Shown in pieces: positions 42,516 through 51,054 of a stretch of 63,769 nucleotides of DNA. Position numbers and translations under genes: made by a program. The DNA comes from an uncultured Lentisphaerota bacterium (lineage in GTDB: Bacteria; Verrucomicrobiota; Kiritimatiellia; CAIQIC01). The stretch is from positions 1 to 63,769 of the forward strand of contig CAITZM010000055.1 in NCBI GenBank assembly GCA_903896925.1. Direction: 5' to 3'. The stretch's first letter is position 1. Each line of letters starts with the position of its first letter. The notes under the pieces were generated by a model. It saw only the letters and a program-made list of their open reading frames with translations. It had not been told where the DNA came from and ran no database searches.

Positions 42516-43442
42516 TCACTTCGGCCAATGGATCGGGCACAGACCTTCATCATGCTCCAGCGGCCAGACGCGATCCCACTCGTCGCACAAAGCCAAGGTC
42601 GCCCGCATGCTCTCCATTGTTTTGACATTCTCATCGATCTGCTCCGGACGCTCCGCGCCCAACAGCAGGATGGTCCCCGGGCAGCGCAAGCGGACATAGT
42701 CCAAAGCAAACTGACGCCGGTCAAGCGCATGGTTCCAGCAAAACTTTTCGAGTGTCGCCACCGCCGGCCCGGCAAAGCCCATTTTCTCCGGCAGCGCCTC
42801 CTTGTCGAGCAATGCCAGCCCTTGCAAAAATACGCTGCGCAGAAAGACGCTCCGGCCGGAGTGAACCAGGTCCGCAATGCAGCCCCCAGCGATAAAACGG
42901 CGATCGAAGAGGCTGGCCGGAACCTGAAACACGTCCAGCGTTGGGATATCTGCAGCCTGGCGCGCATGCTGGGGATGGTAGCATGAGACGCCGAGTTTGC
43001 GCACCTGGCCGGCGCTGCGTAGGGCCAACAGTTCACGTTCCAGCCCGCTACCCCACAAGGCCAGATCCGCTTCCCGGTGCAGCAGCAAGGCCCAGACCGC
43101 AGGCAGCTGTAGCTGGTCCAGCGAGTGTTGTAGGCCAGCCTGCACCTCTCCCGAGGCGAATGCGCCTTCGTGCTGCAAGACGCATTTTGTGACCACCCGG
43201 ACCGTGGCCGCCAGACCCAGCTTGGCAAACACCTGTCCCAGTGTAGCCTCGGCATCGCCATAGCCTGCTGCTGTATCAAAATACAGGCAGCCGGCAGCTA
43301 CCGCCCGACTGACGATCTCGGTCGCCATCGCCATATCCGGCTGGCCATGGCGATTGGCAATGCCGTAGCACATACCCAATTGGGCCGTACCCAGAGCGAA
43401 CGGCTGGGTGTCAGAGTGACCGTTGGTAACTTGCGACATCAT
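42516..43442 (-). CDS. Aldo/keto reductase
   Basis: 308 residues, AKR barrel. Early FALGTAQLGMCYGIAN and CLYFDTAAGYGDAEATLGQVF carry the catalytic Asp and Tyr; KCVLQ contributes Lys, and LLLHREADL holds the His of the DxYxKxH tetrad. KLGVSCYHPQHARQ and ILLLGAERPEQIDENV form the NADPH-binding end. AKR proteins in such loci reduce a keto sugar. The start is taken at 43442 (ATGATG). Confidence 0.88.
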   Translation of the reverse strand: MMSQVTNGHSDTQPFALGTAQLGMCYGIANRHGQPDMAMATEIVSRAVAAGCLYFDTAAGYGDAEATLGQVFAKLGLAATVRVVTKCVLQHEGAFASGEVQAGLQHSLDQLQLPAVWALLLHREADLALWGSGLERELLALRSAGQVRKLGVSCYHPQHARQAADIPTLDVFQVPASLFDRRFIAGGCIADLVHSGRSVFLRSVFLQGLALLDKEALPEKMGFAGPAVATLEKFCWNHALDRRQFALDYVRLRCPGTILLLGAERPEQIDENVKTMESMRATLALCDEWDRVWPLEHDEGLCPIHWPK

Positions 43443-43455
43443 GAGCCTAAAATCT

Positions 43456-44571
43456 TCACGCTTTCTGCCCCACCCTCGCGTAGGCATCCATCAGCAAGCC
43501 CAGATTCCGCGGCCAGTCCGCGCGCGCAACGGCCACCGCGCGGTTGTCCGCGCCGAGGCGGCGGCGTTCCACGGGCGCGAGCGCGGCGGCAGCGGCCAAG
43601 GCCCCGGCGCAGGCTGCGGCTTCGCCCACGGGCGCGAGCCAGCCTCCCACGCCCGGGGTGATCCATTCCCGGTTGCCGGGAATATCGGAAACCACGCACG
43701 GCAGCCCGACGGCCATCGCCTCCAGCAGCGAGATGGAGGCCCCGTCGCTGTGCGAACAACTCAAATAGAGATCGGCCTCGCGCAGATAGGGCGCGAGCTG
43801 ATCGTTGCCGACGCGACCGCCCAGATGGATCTTGGAGCCCAGTTGGTGCTGGCTGATGAACTCCTGCACCAGCGCGGTCTGCGAGCCGTGCCCCAGCAAC
43901 AGCAGTCGCAGGCGCTCATCGGACCGCGCGGCCACACGGAAGGATTCCAGCACCGTCCCGATCCCATAGATCGGTTCCCACGACCGGTTGCTGATCACGA
44001 CCACGGCTTCCTGCCAGCCAAGTTTTTCACGGACTCCGGCCACGGCCCCGGAGGGCGGGAAGGCGTTCAAGTCGATGCCCCAAGGGAACTGCACAATCTG
44101 CCCGGGTGCCAGCGCCTGCAGGCTCTGCGCCTTGGCGCGCACGGCATCGCAATCACACTGAAAGACCGCGGCGTGCCGCAGCGCACTGGTCGCCGCCCAC
44201 TGCCAGGCCGGCGAGCGGTCGGCTTCGACCAGGAGATCCGAACCCCACGACATCAGCACCAACGGACGGAAGCCGGACAGGGCCGCCATGAAGCCGCAGT
44301 TCGGCACCGGCCCGGCGTGCAGCACATCCGGGCGCGCCCGGGCCAGGGCTTTTTCAAAGTCCGGCATGGCTGCCAGACAGTCGGCCGGCTCATGCACCGC
44401 GTTCCGATGCAGGGAAAGCAATTCGACCCCATCCGGCAGCGGGCGCTTTTCCCAGCCGAAGTCCGGATCGCCCAGGCACAGGAAGACCACGTCGTGGCCA
44501 TGCGCGCGGATGCCGGTCAGAAACCGGAGATCATGCGCTGTGTAGGTGCGGCTGAAGTACGTTATGCGCAT
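43456..44571 (-). CDS. Glycosyltransferase family 4
   Basis: 371 residues, GT-B. It starts MRITYFSRTYTAHDLRFLTGIRAHGHDVVFLCLG; later AVVVISNRSWEPIYGIGTVLESF and LYLSCSHSDGASISLLEAMAVGLPCVVSDIPGN, which carries the GT4 donor E-x7-E variant. Its start overlaps the upstream acyltransferase gene by ten bases. Donor sugar unknown. Confidence 0.9.
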   Translation of the reverse strand: MRITYFSRTYTAHDLRFLTGIRAHGHDVVFLCLGDPDFGWEKRPLPDGVELLSLHRNAVHEPADCLAAMPDFEKALARARPDVLHAGPVPNCGFMAALSGFRPLVLMSWGSDLLVEADRSPAWQWAATSALRHAAVFQCDCDAVRAKAQSLQALAPGQIVQFPWGIDLNAFPPSGAVAGVREKLGWQEAVVVISNRSWEPIYGIGTVLESFRVAARSDERLRLLLLGHGSQTALVQEFISQHQLGSKIHLGGRVGNDQLAPYLREADLYLSCSHSDGASISLLEAMAVGLPCVVSDIPGNREWITPGVGGWLAPVGEAAACAGALAAAAALAPVERRRLGADNRAVAVARADWPRNLGLLMDAYARVGQKA

Positions 44572-45623
44572 GGCACTCGGGGGGAGGCTTTCAGCCGTAG
44601 CAACGGTCTCTCGAGCAGAAACCACGAGACGACGGGGATGATAAAAACCAGCGCCAGAACCAGCAATCCCGAGGTCACCGGCACGGGCACGCCATGTCGC
44701 TGCGGATTGGTCCACTGCAGGAAATAGAGAACCGGATAGTGGTAGAGATAGAGCCCATAACTGATGGTACCGATAAAGATGATAACTTTGTTGCCCAGAC
44801 ACCAGAAGGCAATGCGCGATCTAAAACCATGGATAACCACGTAAGTCACGGCCATGATGGAAACTCCCGCGAAGGCCAGCAGTTTCAACGTCGGACGGAA
44901 CTGGTCCAAGTTTTTAGCGGCAATGATAACCCCATAGATGGTCAGCAAACCCAGACCAAGCCATCGACGCTTGATGGTCCACCCCTCCAACTCCTTGTAG
45001 GCCAGCGCGGCGCCCAACGATAGCGTCAACAGGCGAAAGGGCGTGACCTGATAAATGACTATATGGGCATAGGCATAATGGGTGATGTTGCGTAGCACTT
45101 CAGTAGAAAGCGCCAAAACTACGGCAAGGCAGGGAATTACCCACACAACGATCCTCCTTGAGGTTTTGACGTCCATCAAGTAGACAATCAATGGCCAGAA
45201 GAGATAGAAATGCTGCTCAACATCCAACGACCACGTATGGTTTAGCGGATGCGGGTCGATCCGTTGTATCGAGAAAATATTATCCAAATAGAACCAACAC
45301 CAGCGGGTGCTATCCCACGAGGTCAGACACATAACCGTGGCGACCGTCAGATAATAGATTGGGGCAATACGCAGGAACCGTTTGAAATAGAAATACTTCA
45401 CCGAACCGCGGCCATTCCTTTTCTCCTCCAACATGATCCGGGTGATAAGGTAGCCGCTCAACGCGAAGAAGATGTCAACACCCAGATAGCCGCAATCCAG
45501 CCAGTTGGGCATCTTCTTGAAGAGCGCTGCGAAGGCGCTATCACCCAGTTGGGGGAAATGAATCCAGAGCACTGCCAGCGCCGCATAACCGCGCAAACCG
45601 TCCAACATGGTGTTTCGTTTCAT
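44562..45623 (-). CDS. Acyltransferase 3 (OafA-like) membrane protein
   Basis: 353 residues with about ten membrane segments. TMLDGLRGYAALAVLWIHF and FFALSGYLITRIMLEEKR give the AT3 N-terminal motifs, FYFKRFLRIAPIYYL and NHTWSLDVEQHFYLFWPL the rest. It probably O-acetylates a glycan sugar. Overlaps neuB (ATGA at 45620-45623) and the next GT4 gene by ten bases. This is the second AT3 in the operon; the two are not recent duplicates by eye. Confidence 0.88.
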   Translation of the reverse strand: MKRNTMLDGLRGYAALAVLWIHFPQLGDSAFAALFKKMPNWLDCGYLGVDIFFALSGYLITRIMLEEKRNGRGSVKYFYFKRFLRIAPIYYLTVATVMCLTSWDSTRWCWFYLDNIFSIQRIDPHPLNHTWSLDVEQHFYLFWPLIVYLMDVKTSRRIVVWVIPCLAVVLALSTEVLRNITHYAYAHIVIYQVTPFRLLTLSLGAALAYKELEGWTIKRRWLGLGLLTIYGVIIAAKNLDQFRPTLKLLAFAGVSIMAVTYVVIHGFRSRIAFWCLGNKVIIFIGTISYGLYLYHYPVLYFLQWTNPQRHGVPVPVTSGLLVLALVFIIPVVSWFLLERPLLRLKASPRVPCA

Positions 45624-46696
45624 GCCGGGCTGATTTTCTCCCAGACCAAATGTTCGCCGGCGCGCAACGCCAGGGCGGTGCGGCGGCCGAGCACCTCGGG
45701 GAGTTCAAAGGGCATGACGGCATCGTGCGGCGCGGGGCGGAGCACTTCGAGCAGGTCGCGCGTAAGGACCGTGCCGGCGGCGATCTCGCAGGCGGCACGC
45801 ACGCAGCGGCGCTGGATGACGACCGTGTCGCACTCGTTCCCGGCCACGAATTTGCACGGGCTGCCCAAGGCAGCCTGCAGCTCGCGGGTGCGCGCCACCA
45901 TCTCCCGCCACGACACCGGGTTCATCGCAAACTTGTGGTCGGGCCCCTCGCGGCCGTTGTCGTCGGTGAAATGTTTCTCGATCACGCACGCCCCCAGCGC
46001 GACGGCGCCGAGCGTCGTCGCATGGCCCGGCGTATGATCGGACAGGCCCAGCACCACACCGGGATACATCGTGCGATAGGTCCGCAGCACGTTCAGATGG
46101 ATGTGCTGGAAGTTCTCCAGGCTCGCCGTGTAGTTCGTGTTGCACTGCATCAACACCAGCGGCACGCCCGCGGCCTGCAGACAGCGCATGGCGCGCTGCA
46201 CGTCCCCGATGTCCGAGGCGCCGGTCGCCAGCATGACGGGCTTGCCCTTGGAGGCGATTTTCTCCAGCATTTCCAGCCAGGTGATGTCACCGGAGCCGAC
46301 CTTGTAGACATCGACAAAGGGATCGAGCATGTCCACCGCGCCGAAGTCGTAGGGTGCGGAAAAATAATCGATGCCGGCCCGCGCGCATTCCGCCTTCAGG
46401 ACCGGCGTCCACTCCCACGGCACCGTGGCCTGCTGGTAGACCTCGGTCACACTTTTCTTCCACTGCGCCTGGTGTGACTGCTGGCCGCCCAGTTCGCGAA
46501 AACCGCGGTCGCTGACAATCCGGGCGGCCTGAAAATTTTGGAACTTGGCGGCGGTGGCACCCGCCCCGGCGGCAACGTGGATCAGCTCTTTCGCACGCTC
46601 CAGGTCGCCATCATGGTTCGCGGCGATATCCGCGACAAAATAGACCGGATGAGCGCCGCCCACCAGGCGGGAACCGATTCGGAAGGAAGGATTCAT
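45620..46696 (-). CDS. NeuB/PseI-family sialic acid synthase
   Basis: 358 residues, TIM barrel plus C-terminal SAF domain. It condenses phosphoenolpyruvate with a six-carbon amino sugar to a nonulosonic acid. Typical parts: VADIAANHDGDLERAKELIHVAAGAGATAAKFQNF at the start, VMLATGASDIGDVQRAMRCL, LGLSDHTPGHATTLGAVALGACVIEKHFT, and a SAF domain from about residue 290 (RAACEIAAGTVLTRDLLEVLRPA). The usual EIGxNHxG start is DIAANHDG here, with Asp for Glu. With pseB it points to a nonulosonate route; substrate class (sialic, legionaminic or pseudaminic) unclear. ATGA overlap at both ends. Confidence 0.92.
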   Translation of the reverse strand: MNPSFRIGSRLVGGAHPVYFVADIAANHDGDLERAKELIHVAAGAGATAAKFQNFQAARIVSDRGFRELGGQQSHQAQWKKSVTEVYQQATVPWEWTPVLKAECARAGIDYFSAPYDFGAVDMLDPFVDVYKVGSGDITWLEMLEKIASKGKPVMLATGASDIGDVQRAMRCLQAAGVPLVLMQCNTNYTASLENFQHIHLNVLRTYRTMYPGVVLGLSDHTPGHATTLGAVALGACVIEKHFTDDNGREGPDHKFAMNPVSWREMVARTRELQAALGSPCKFVAGNECDTVVIQRRCVRAACEIAAGTVLTRDLLEVLRPAPHDAVMPFELPEVLGRRTALALRAGEHLVWEKISPA

Positions 46697-47625
46697 ATCT
46701 GCTCTCCCATGCTGGTGCGCAGGCTCTTTGTATAGCCGCCCGTCTCCTGTTCGCAAAATTCCCGCAACAGTTCCGCCAGTGTCGGCTGCGGTCGGCCCAG
46801 CCGCCGGGCTGCCGCCGCGCCATTCAACCAGGTGCTGAGCGGCCGCGGTGCCCGCTGTTCCACAGTCGCGGAGACCACGGCCTGAACCTGCTCCACGGGC
46901 AACGCAAAGGCGCGGGCCAGGGCGCAGGCAAAGTCATATTTTGAAACAGCCTGAGCGCTGGCCAGATGCCAGACCCCGCTCGCGCCGGACGCCGCCAGGT
47001 CGAGCATGAGCCGGGCCAGCACCGTCACCAGCAGCGGTGCAAACACCACATCGGTAAACCCAGGCACCGGCTCCCCCGCGCGCAGCTTGGCGAGGATCCA
47101 CTCGGCCAGATTGGCCTTGGGCTGGGCATTCCATCCGAAAATATTGGACCGCACGACGAGCGCCGCAGGGTGCGACTGCAGGACCCGTTGCTCGCCGGCC
47201 AGCTTGCTGGCCGCATAGACGTTGAGCGGATGGGGCTGGTCGGCCTCGGTATACCCGCCGCGCGCCCCGTCAAAAACCGAGTCGGTGGACATATAGATGA
47301 AACGGATGTCCCGCTGCGCCGCCAGGCCCGCCAGCTTGCCACTGACCTCGGCGTTGAGGACCATGGCATCCGCGGCGTGGTCTTCACACCAATCCACGTT
47401 GGTCAAGGCCGCCAGATGCACGACCATGGCGGGCTGCACCCTGTCCAACAACCCCGCCACCGCCGCCGTATCGCGCAAATCCAATTCATGCATCGGCGCC
47501 GGCGCCTGCGGCACGCGGCACGGCAGGGCCACGCCCACCGGCGCCCAGCCGGAAGCCAAGGCCGTGTGGACAAAGTTGGCGCCCAGCAAACCCGTCGCAC
47601 CTGTGATGAGGAGCTTATTTTGCAT
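46693..47625 (-). CDS. RmlD-like NAD(P)-dependent sugar reductase
   Basis: 310 residues, Rossmann short-chain type. LLITGATGLLGANFVHTAL is the NAD(P) loop, VVHLAALTNVDWCEDH matches the RmlD family, YMSTDSVFDGARGGYTEADQPHPLNVYAASKLAGEQ contains catalytic T/Y-x3-K, and SNIFGW follows. It could be a dTDP-4-dehydrorhamnose reductase, but rmlA and rmlC are absent from the window, and it sits between pseB and neuB, so a reductase of the amino-sugar route is more likely. ATGA overlap with neuB. Confidence 0.85.
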   Translation of the reverse strand: MQNKLLITGATGLLGANFVHTALASGWAPVGVALPCRVPQAPAPMHELDLRDTAAVAGLLDRVQPAMVVHLAALTNVDWCEDHAADAMVLNAEVSGKLAGLAAQRDIRFIYMSTDSVFDGARGGYTEADQPHPLNVYAASKLAGEQRVLQSHPAALVVRSNIFGWNAQPKANLAEWILAKLRAGEPVPGFTDVVFAPLLVTVLARLMLDLAASGASGVWHLASAQAVSKYDFACALARAFALPVEQVQAVVSATVEQRAPRPLSTWLNGAAAARRLGRPQPTLAELLREFCEQETGGYTKSLRTSMGEQI

Positions 47626-47731
47626 TTGGTGCTTTTCGCGTGTTCCGTAGTTATCGTTCCCATCCGCCATACCGGCCTACGGTGTCACAAGAAGGCCCAT
47701 CAAATCCCGATGGGCTCAGGAATTTAGCACT

Positions 47732-48718
47732 TCAGACGCCGTACTCGGCCTTGACCCAGGCCATCAGTTCGTCCGGTTGCATCCAGATCGAATTGCCGTC
47801 GCTAGTATAGGCAAACCCCTCGGGACAGGGTTTGCCGTTGCCGATGCGCAGCGGATCCGCCGACCAGTCGTGGATTTGCGGCAGGATCTTGAAGTAGGTG
47901 TCGAACTCGTAGGTGCTGCGCGCATCCTCGACGCTCACCATGATCTCGTGCAGTTTCTCGCCGGGCCGGATGCCGATGTAGTCCAGTTGGGCCTGCGGGG
48001 CGAGGGTGTGCGCGACGTCCACCACCTTCATCGAGGGGATTTTCCGCACATAGATTTCGCCGCCCACCATGTCCTCAAAGGCTTTCCAGACCAGTTCCAC
48101 CCCCTGCTCGAGCGTGATCATGAAGCGCGTCATGCGCGCATCGGTGACCGGCAGCCGGCCCGTGGCGGCCAGCTTGCGGAAGAGCGGAATCACCGAGCCG
48201 CGGCTGCCCATCACGTTGCCATAGCGCACCACCGCAAAGCGCGACTTGTGGCCGCCGGTGTAGGAATTGGCCGCAACAAAGGTCTTGTCGGAGCACAGCT
48301 TGGTCGCGCCATAGAGGTTGATCGGGTTGCACGCCTTGTCGGTGCTCAGGGCCACGCAGCGCTGGACGCCGCAGTCGATGCAGGCATCCACGACGTTCAT
48401 CGCGCCGTTGACCACCGTCTTGATGCACTCGAAGGGGTTGTATTCGGCGACCGGCACGATCTTCATCGCGGCGGCATGCACCACGTAATCAACGCCGTCG
48501 AGGGCGCGGTACAGGCGGTCCTTGTCGCGCACGTCGCCGATGAAGAAGCGCAGCCGGGGGTCGTTGTCGAATTTCTGCGCCATGTCCCACTGCTTCATCT
48601 CGTCACGCGAGAAGACGATCAGCTTGCGCGGGTTGTAGTGGTCCAGCGTCATCCGGGCGAACTTCTGGCCGAACGAGCCGGTGCCGCCGGTGACCAGGAT
48701 GGTTGCATTTGTCAGCAT
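47732..48718 (-). CDS. pseB: UDP-GlcNAc 4,6-dehydratase, inverting (PseB-like)
   Basis: 328 residues of the extended SDR fold. TGGTGSFGQKF is the NADP loop. The catalytic triad and proton-transfer residues lie in STDKACNPINLYGATK with Asp127, Lys128, Tyr136 and Lys140, aligning with FlaA1/PseB. The product, UDP-4-keto-6-deoxy-L-AltNAc, is the first intermediate to pseudaminic acid. PseC, PseH and PseG are not visible. It heads the sub-cluster neuB, AKR, spsF, class III aminotransferase. Confidence 0.93.
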   Translation of the reverse strand: MLTNATILVTGGTGSFGQKFARMTLDHYNPRKLIVFSRDEMKQWDMAQKFDNDPRLRFFIGDVRDKDRLYRALDGVDYVVHAAAMKIVPVAEYNPFECIKTVVNGAMNVVDACIDCGVQRCVALSTDKACNPINLYGATKLCSDKTFVAANSYTGGHKSRFAVVRYGNVMGSRGSVIPLFRKLAATGRLPVTDARMTRFMITLEQGVELVWKAFEDMVGGEIYVRKIPSMKVVDVAHTLAPQAQLDYIGIRPGEKLHEIMVSVEDARSTYEFDTYFKILPQIHDWSADPLRIGNGKPCPEGFAYTSDGNSIWMQPDELMAWVKAEYGV

Positions 48719-48739
48719 AGGTAATCTCCGTAAGAAACT

Positions 48740-49321
48740 TCAGTGCCAGGCGACGTTGCCATGGATGCGCCCGGCCAGGGCCAGGACTACGTAGTGCAGC
48801 AGGACGCTGTGGATGCTCTCCGCCGTGCACATGTCGTTGAGCGGCACGTGCAGCTTGTGCTGCGCCAGCCGGCGCAGCTTGCCGCCATCGAAGCCGGTGA
48901 TACCCAGCGTGGTCAGCCCGTTCCGCTTGGCCCATTTCACGGCGCAGAGGATGTTCGGGCTGTTGCCCGAGCCGCTGATGGCGATGAGCACATCGCCGGG
49001 CCGCGCATGGTTGCGCAGCTGCTGCTCGAACACGAATTCGTAGCCGTCGTCGTTGCCGTAGGCGGTCAGGAACGGCGCACTGTCGGTCAGCGCCAGGGCG
49101 CGCACCCGCCGCTTCTGGGCCAGCGTGCGCCGCGTGCCCTTGGCCAGGTCCTGCGCCAGATGCGAGGCCGTCGCCGCCGAGCCGCCGTTGCCGATGACGA
49201 AGACCGTGCTGCCCGCCTCGTAGGCGTGCCACAACAGGTCGATCATCCCCTGCACTTCCTGCGGCTTGACCGACCGCAACGCCTGGTCGGCATAAGCGAG
49301 ATACTCTGCGTAGTTCATCAT
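48740..49321 (-). CDS. gmhA: Sedoheptulose-7-phosphate isomerase
   Basis: 193 residues. SIS fold with VFVIGNGGSAATASHLAQDLAKG, LTDSAPFLTAYGNDDGYEFVFEQQL and LIAISGSGNSPNILCAVKWAK; these match GmhA. It makes D-glycero-D-manno-heptose 7-phosphate, the first step to nucleotide-activated heptose. It follows hddC with an ATGA-like overlap (49318-49321). Two start ATGs (49321 and 49318) are possible. Confidence 0.93.
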   Translation of the reverse strand: MMNYAEYLAYADQALRSVKPQEVQGMIDLLWHAYEAGSTVFVIGNGGSAATASHLAQDLAKGTRRTLAQKRRVRALALTDSAPFLTAYGNDDGYEFVFEQQLRNHARPGDVLIAISGSGNSPNILCAVKWAKRNGLTTLGITGFDGGKLRRLAQHKLHVPLNDMCTAESIHSVLLHYVVLALAGRIHGNVAWH

Positions 49322-50046
49322 GATTTTCCTTCGCTGGACGTCTGACGGGACTGCAAGCGGTGCGGCCAAAGCTCTTCCGCCCGGTGCAAATTCTCCGGGG
49401 TGCCGATATCCATCAAAAAGGCATCGGGCCGCCAACCGTACATGCGCCCTACCAGCTGCGGCAGCAGATGAAAACCGACATCGGCCACCGGCACGTCCGG
49501 GATCAGGGACAGGATCTCCGGGCTGGCCACATAGAGCCCGGCGTTGGCGAGATTCGAACGCGGCACGTCGGGCTTTTCGACGAACGCCACGATACGTTGA
49601 TCGGCATCGAGCTCGGCAATCCCGCATTGGCGGGGCACATTCGTATGGAACAGCGCCATGCTCAGCAGACCGCCGTGCCGCCGGTGAAAGGCCAGGAAAT
49701 CGGCCAGGGGATAATCCGTCAGGTTGTCCGCATAGAGCACGAAAAACTCGGATTCGCCCCGCACAAATGCCGCCTGCGACCGCAGCGTGCCGGCACTGCC
49801 GAGCAGCACCGGCTCGTGCACCAGGTGGATGCGCGGCACCGGCGGACACGTGCGCACGAAGTCCCGCACCGGCTCGGGCAGGTGGTGCGTGTTGATCAGC
49901 ACCTCGTCCACGCCCTGCGCCCGCAGCAGGTCCAGCCACCACGCCAGCAAGGGACGGCCGCAGACCGGCACCAGGCACTTGGGGATGCGGTCCGTCAACG
50001 GCCGCAGCCGCGCGCCCACACCCGCCGCCAAGAGGAAGGCTTTCAC
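49318..50046 (-). CDS. hddC: Heptose-1-phosphate nucleotidylyltransferase (HddC-like)
   Basis: 242 residues, nucleotidyltransferase fold: KAFLLAAGVGARLRPLTDRIPKCLVPVCGRPLLAWW, then LYADNLTDYPLADFLAFH with the metal-binding Asp and FVEKPDVPRSNLANAGLYV. Between hddA and gmhA it should make GDP-D-glycero-alpha-D-manno-heptose, as in S-layer glycan or capsule loci. GTG at 50046 is used because its last base overlaps the upstream stop (GTGA). A different NDP-sugar product is possible. Confidence 0.85.
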   Translation of the reverse strand: MKAFLLAAGVGARLRPLTDRIPKCLVPVCGRPLLAWWLDLLRAQGVDEVLINTHHLPEPVRDFVRTCPPVPRIHLVHEPVLLGSAGTLRSQAAFVRGESEFFVLYADNLTDYPLADFLAFHRRHGGLLSMALFHTNVPRQCGIAELDADQRIVAFVEKPDVPRSNLANAGLYVASPEILSLIPDVPVADVGFHLLPQLVGRMYGWRPDAFLMDIGTPENLHRAEELWPHRLQSRQTSSEGKS

Positions 50047-51044
50047 GGGTGAAAGGGGAACCGGGTCTCGCGGCGGATGTTCAGCACCAACCGGCTGCCG
50101 AAGGGATCCAAGGCGAACGGCAAATTCCGATAGGAGGCCATGCCGTGCAAAAATTGTTCCTGGCGGTCGGCAGGTACATAGCTGAGCAGGAAGCCGCCGC
50201 CGCCGGCGCCGGCAATCTTGCAACCCGTCGCGCCACTGGCCCTGGCCTGCGCGACCATGGCCTGGATATCCGGGCTGGAAATCGGCAGGGCCAGCTGCTC
50301 CTTGAGCGCCCAGTTCTCCGCCAGGCAGGTTCCGAGCACGTCGAAATCCTGCCGCTCCAGCGCCGCCTCCAACTGCGGGACCAGGCCCGCCATCTGCTGG
50401 AGCAAGGCCAACTTGCCCACCGTGTTTTTCTTTTGCTCGGCGAGGATCTCGTCGGCATTCCGCGTGATGTTGGTGAAGTGCAAAAACAGCCGCGAGCCCA
50501 AGGTGCCGTAGGCGTCCTCCGCCAGCGGCAGCCGCACATTCTCCACCGTCTCGTCGGCCCGGAAGACAAACTTGCGCAGGCCGCCGTAGGCCGCGATGTA
50601 TTGGTCCTGCTTGCCGATGGGCTTGCCCAGCACATCCACCTCAATATGCGCCGCCTCGCGCGCCAGCTGCTCCGCCGACACCTGTTCGCCCTTGAGCGCG
50701 TGCAGCGCATTCAGCAGGCCCACCGTGACCGTCGAAGACGAACCCAGCCCGGAGCCGGTGGACGGGATATCGGCCAGCGTGATGATTTCCACGCCCCGCG
50801 ACAGCCCGGTCAAGCGCAACGCCTCCCGGATCAGGTCGTGGCGGATATCCTCCACGCGGTCGACGATTTCATTGGCCGTGTAGTGCAGCACGATGCGGTC
50901 GTCGAAACGCTCCTTGATGACGACGTAGATATATTTATCGATCGCGCTGCTGAGCACCATCCCCGGCGCCCGCCCGTAAAACTCCCGCAGGTCGGTCCCG
51001 CCGCCGACGAAACTGATGCGCAAAGGTGTCTGCGTGATGATCAT
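50043..51044 (-). CDS. hddA: D-glycero-D-manno-heptose 7-phosphate kinase (HddA-like)
   Basis: 333 residues, GHMP kinase. MIITQTPLRISFVGGGTDLREFY starts the fold, LADIPSTGSGLGSSSTVTVGLLNALHAL is the phosphate loop, QDQYIAAYGGLRKFVF lies in the middle and GCKIAGAGGGGFLLSYVP at the end. It phosphorylates heptose 7-phosphate at C1. With gmhA and hddC this gives three of four steps; the phosphatase GmhB is not seen here. Coupled by GTGA to hddC. Confidence 0.9.
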   Translation of the reverse strand: MIITQTPLRISFVGGGTDLREFYGRAPGMVLSSAIDKYIYVVIKERFDDRIVLHYTANEIVDRVEDIRHDLIREALRLTGLSRGVEIITLADIPSTGSGLGSSSTVTVGLLNALHALKGEQVSAEQLAREAAHIEVDVLGKPIGKQDQYIAAYGGLRKFVFRADETVENVRLPLAEDAYGTLGSRLFLHFTNITRNADEILAEQKKNTVGKLALLQQMAGLVPQLEAALERQDFDVLGTCLAENWALKEQLALPISSPDIQAMVAQARASGATGCKIAGAGGGGFLLSYVPADRQEQFLHGMASYRNLPFALDPFGSRLVLNIRRETRFPFHP

Positions 51045-51054
51045 GCTGAATACC

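Noticed and set aside
46693..47625. Assigning this gene firmly as rfbD
   Set aside because: rmlA and rmlC are not in the window and the neighbours are amino-sugar/nonulosonate genes, so only RmlD-like is claimed.
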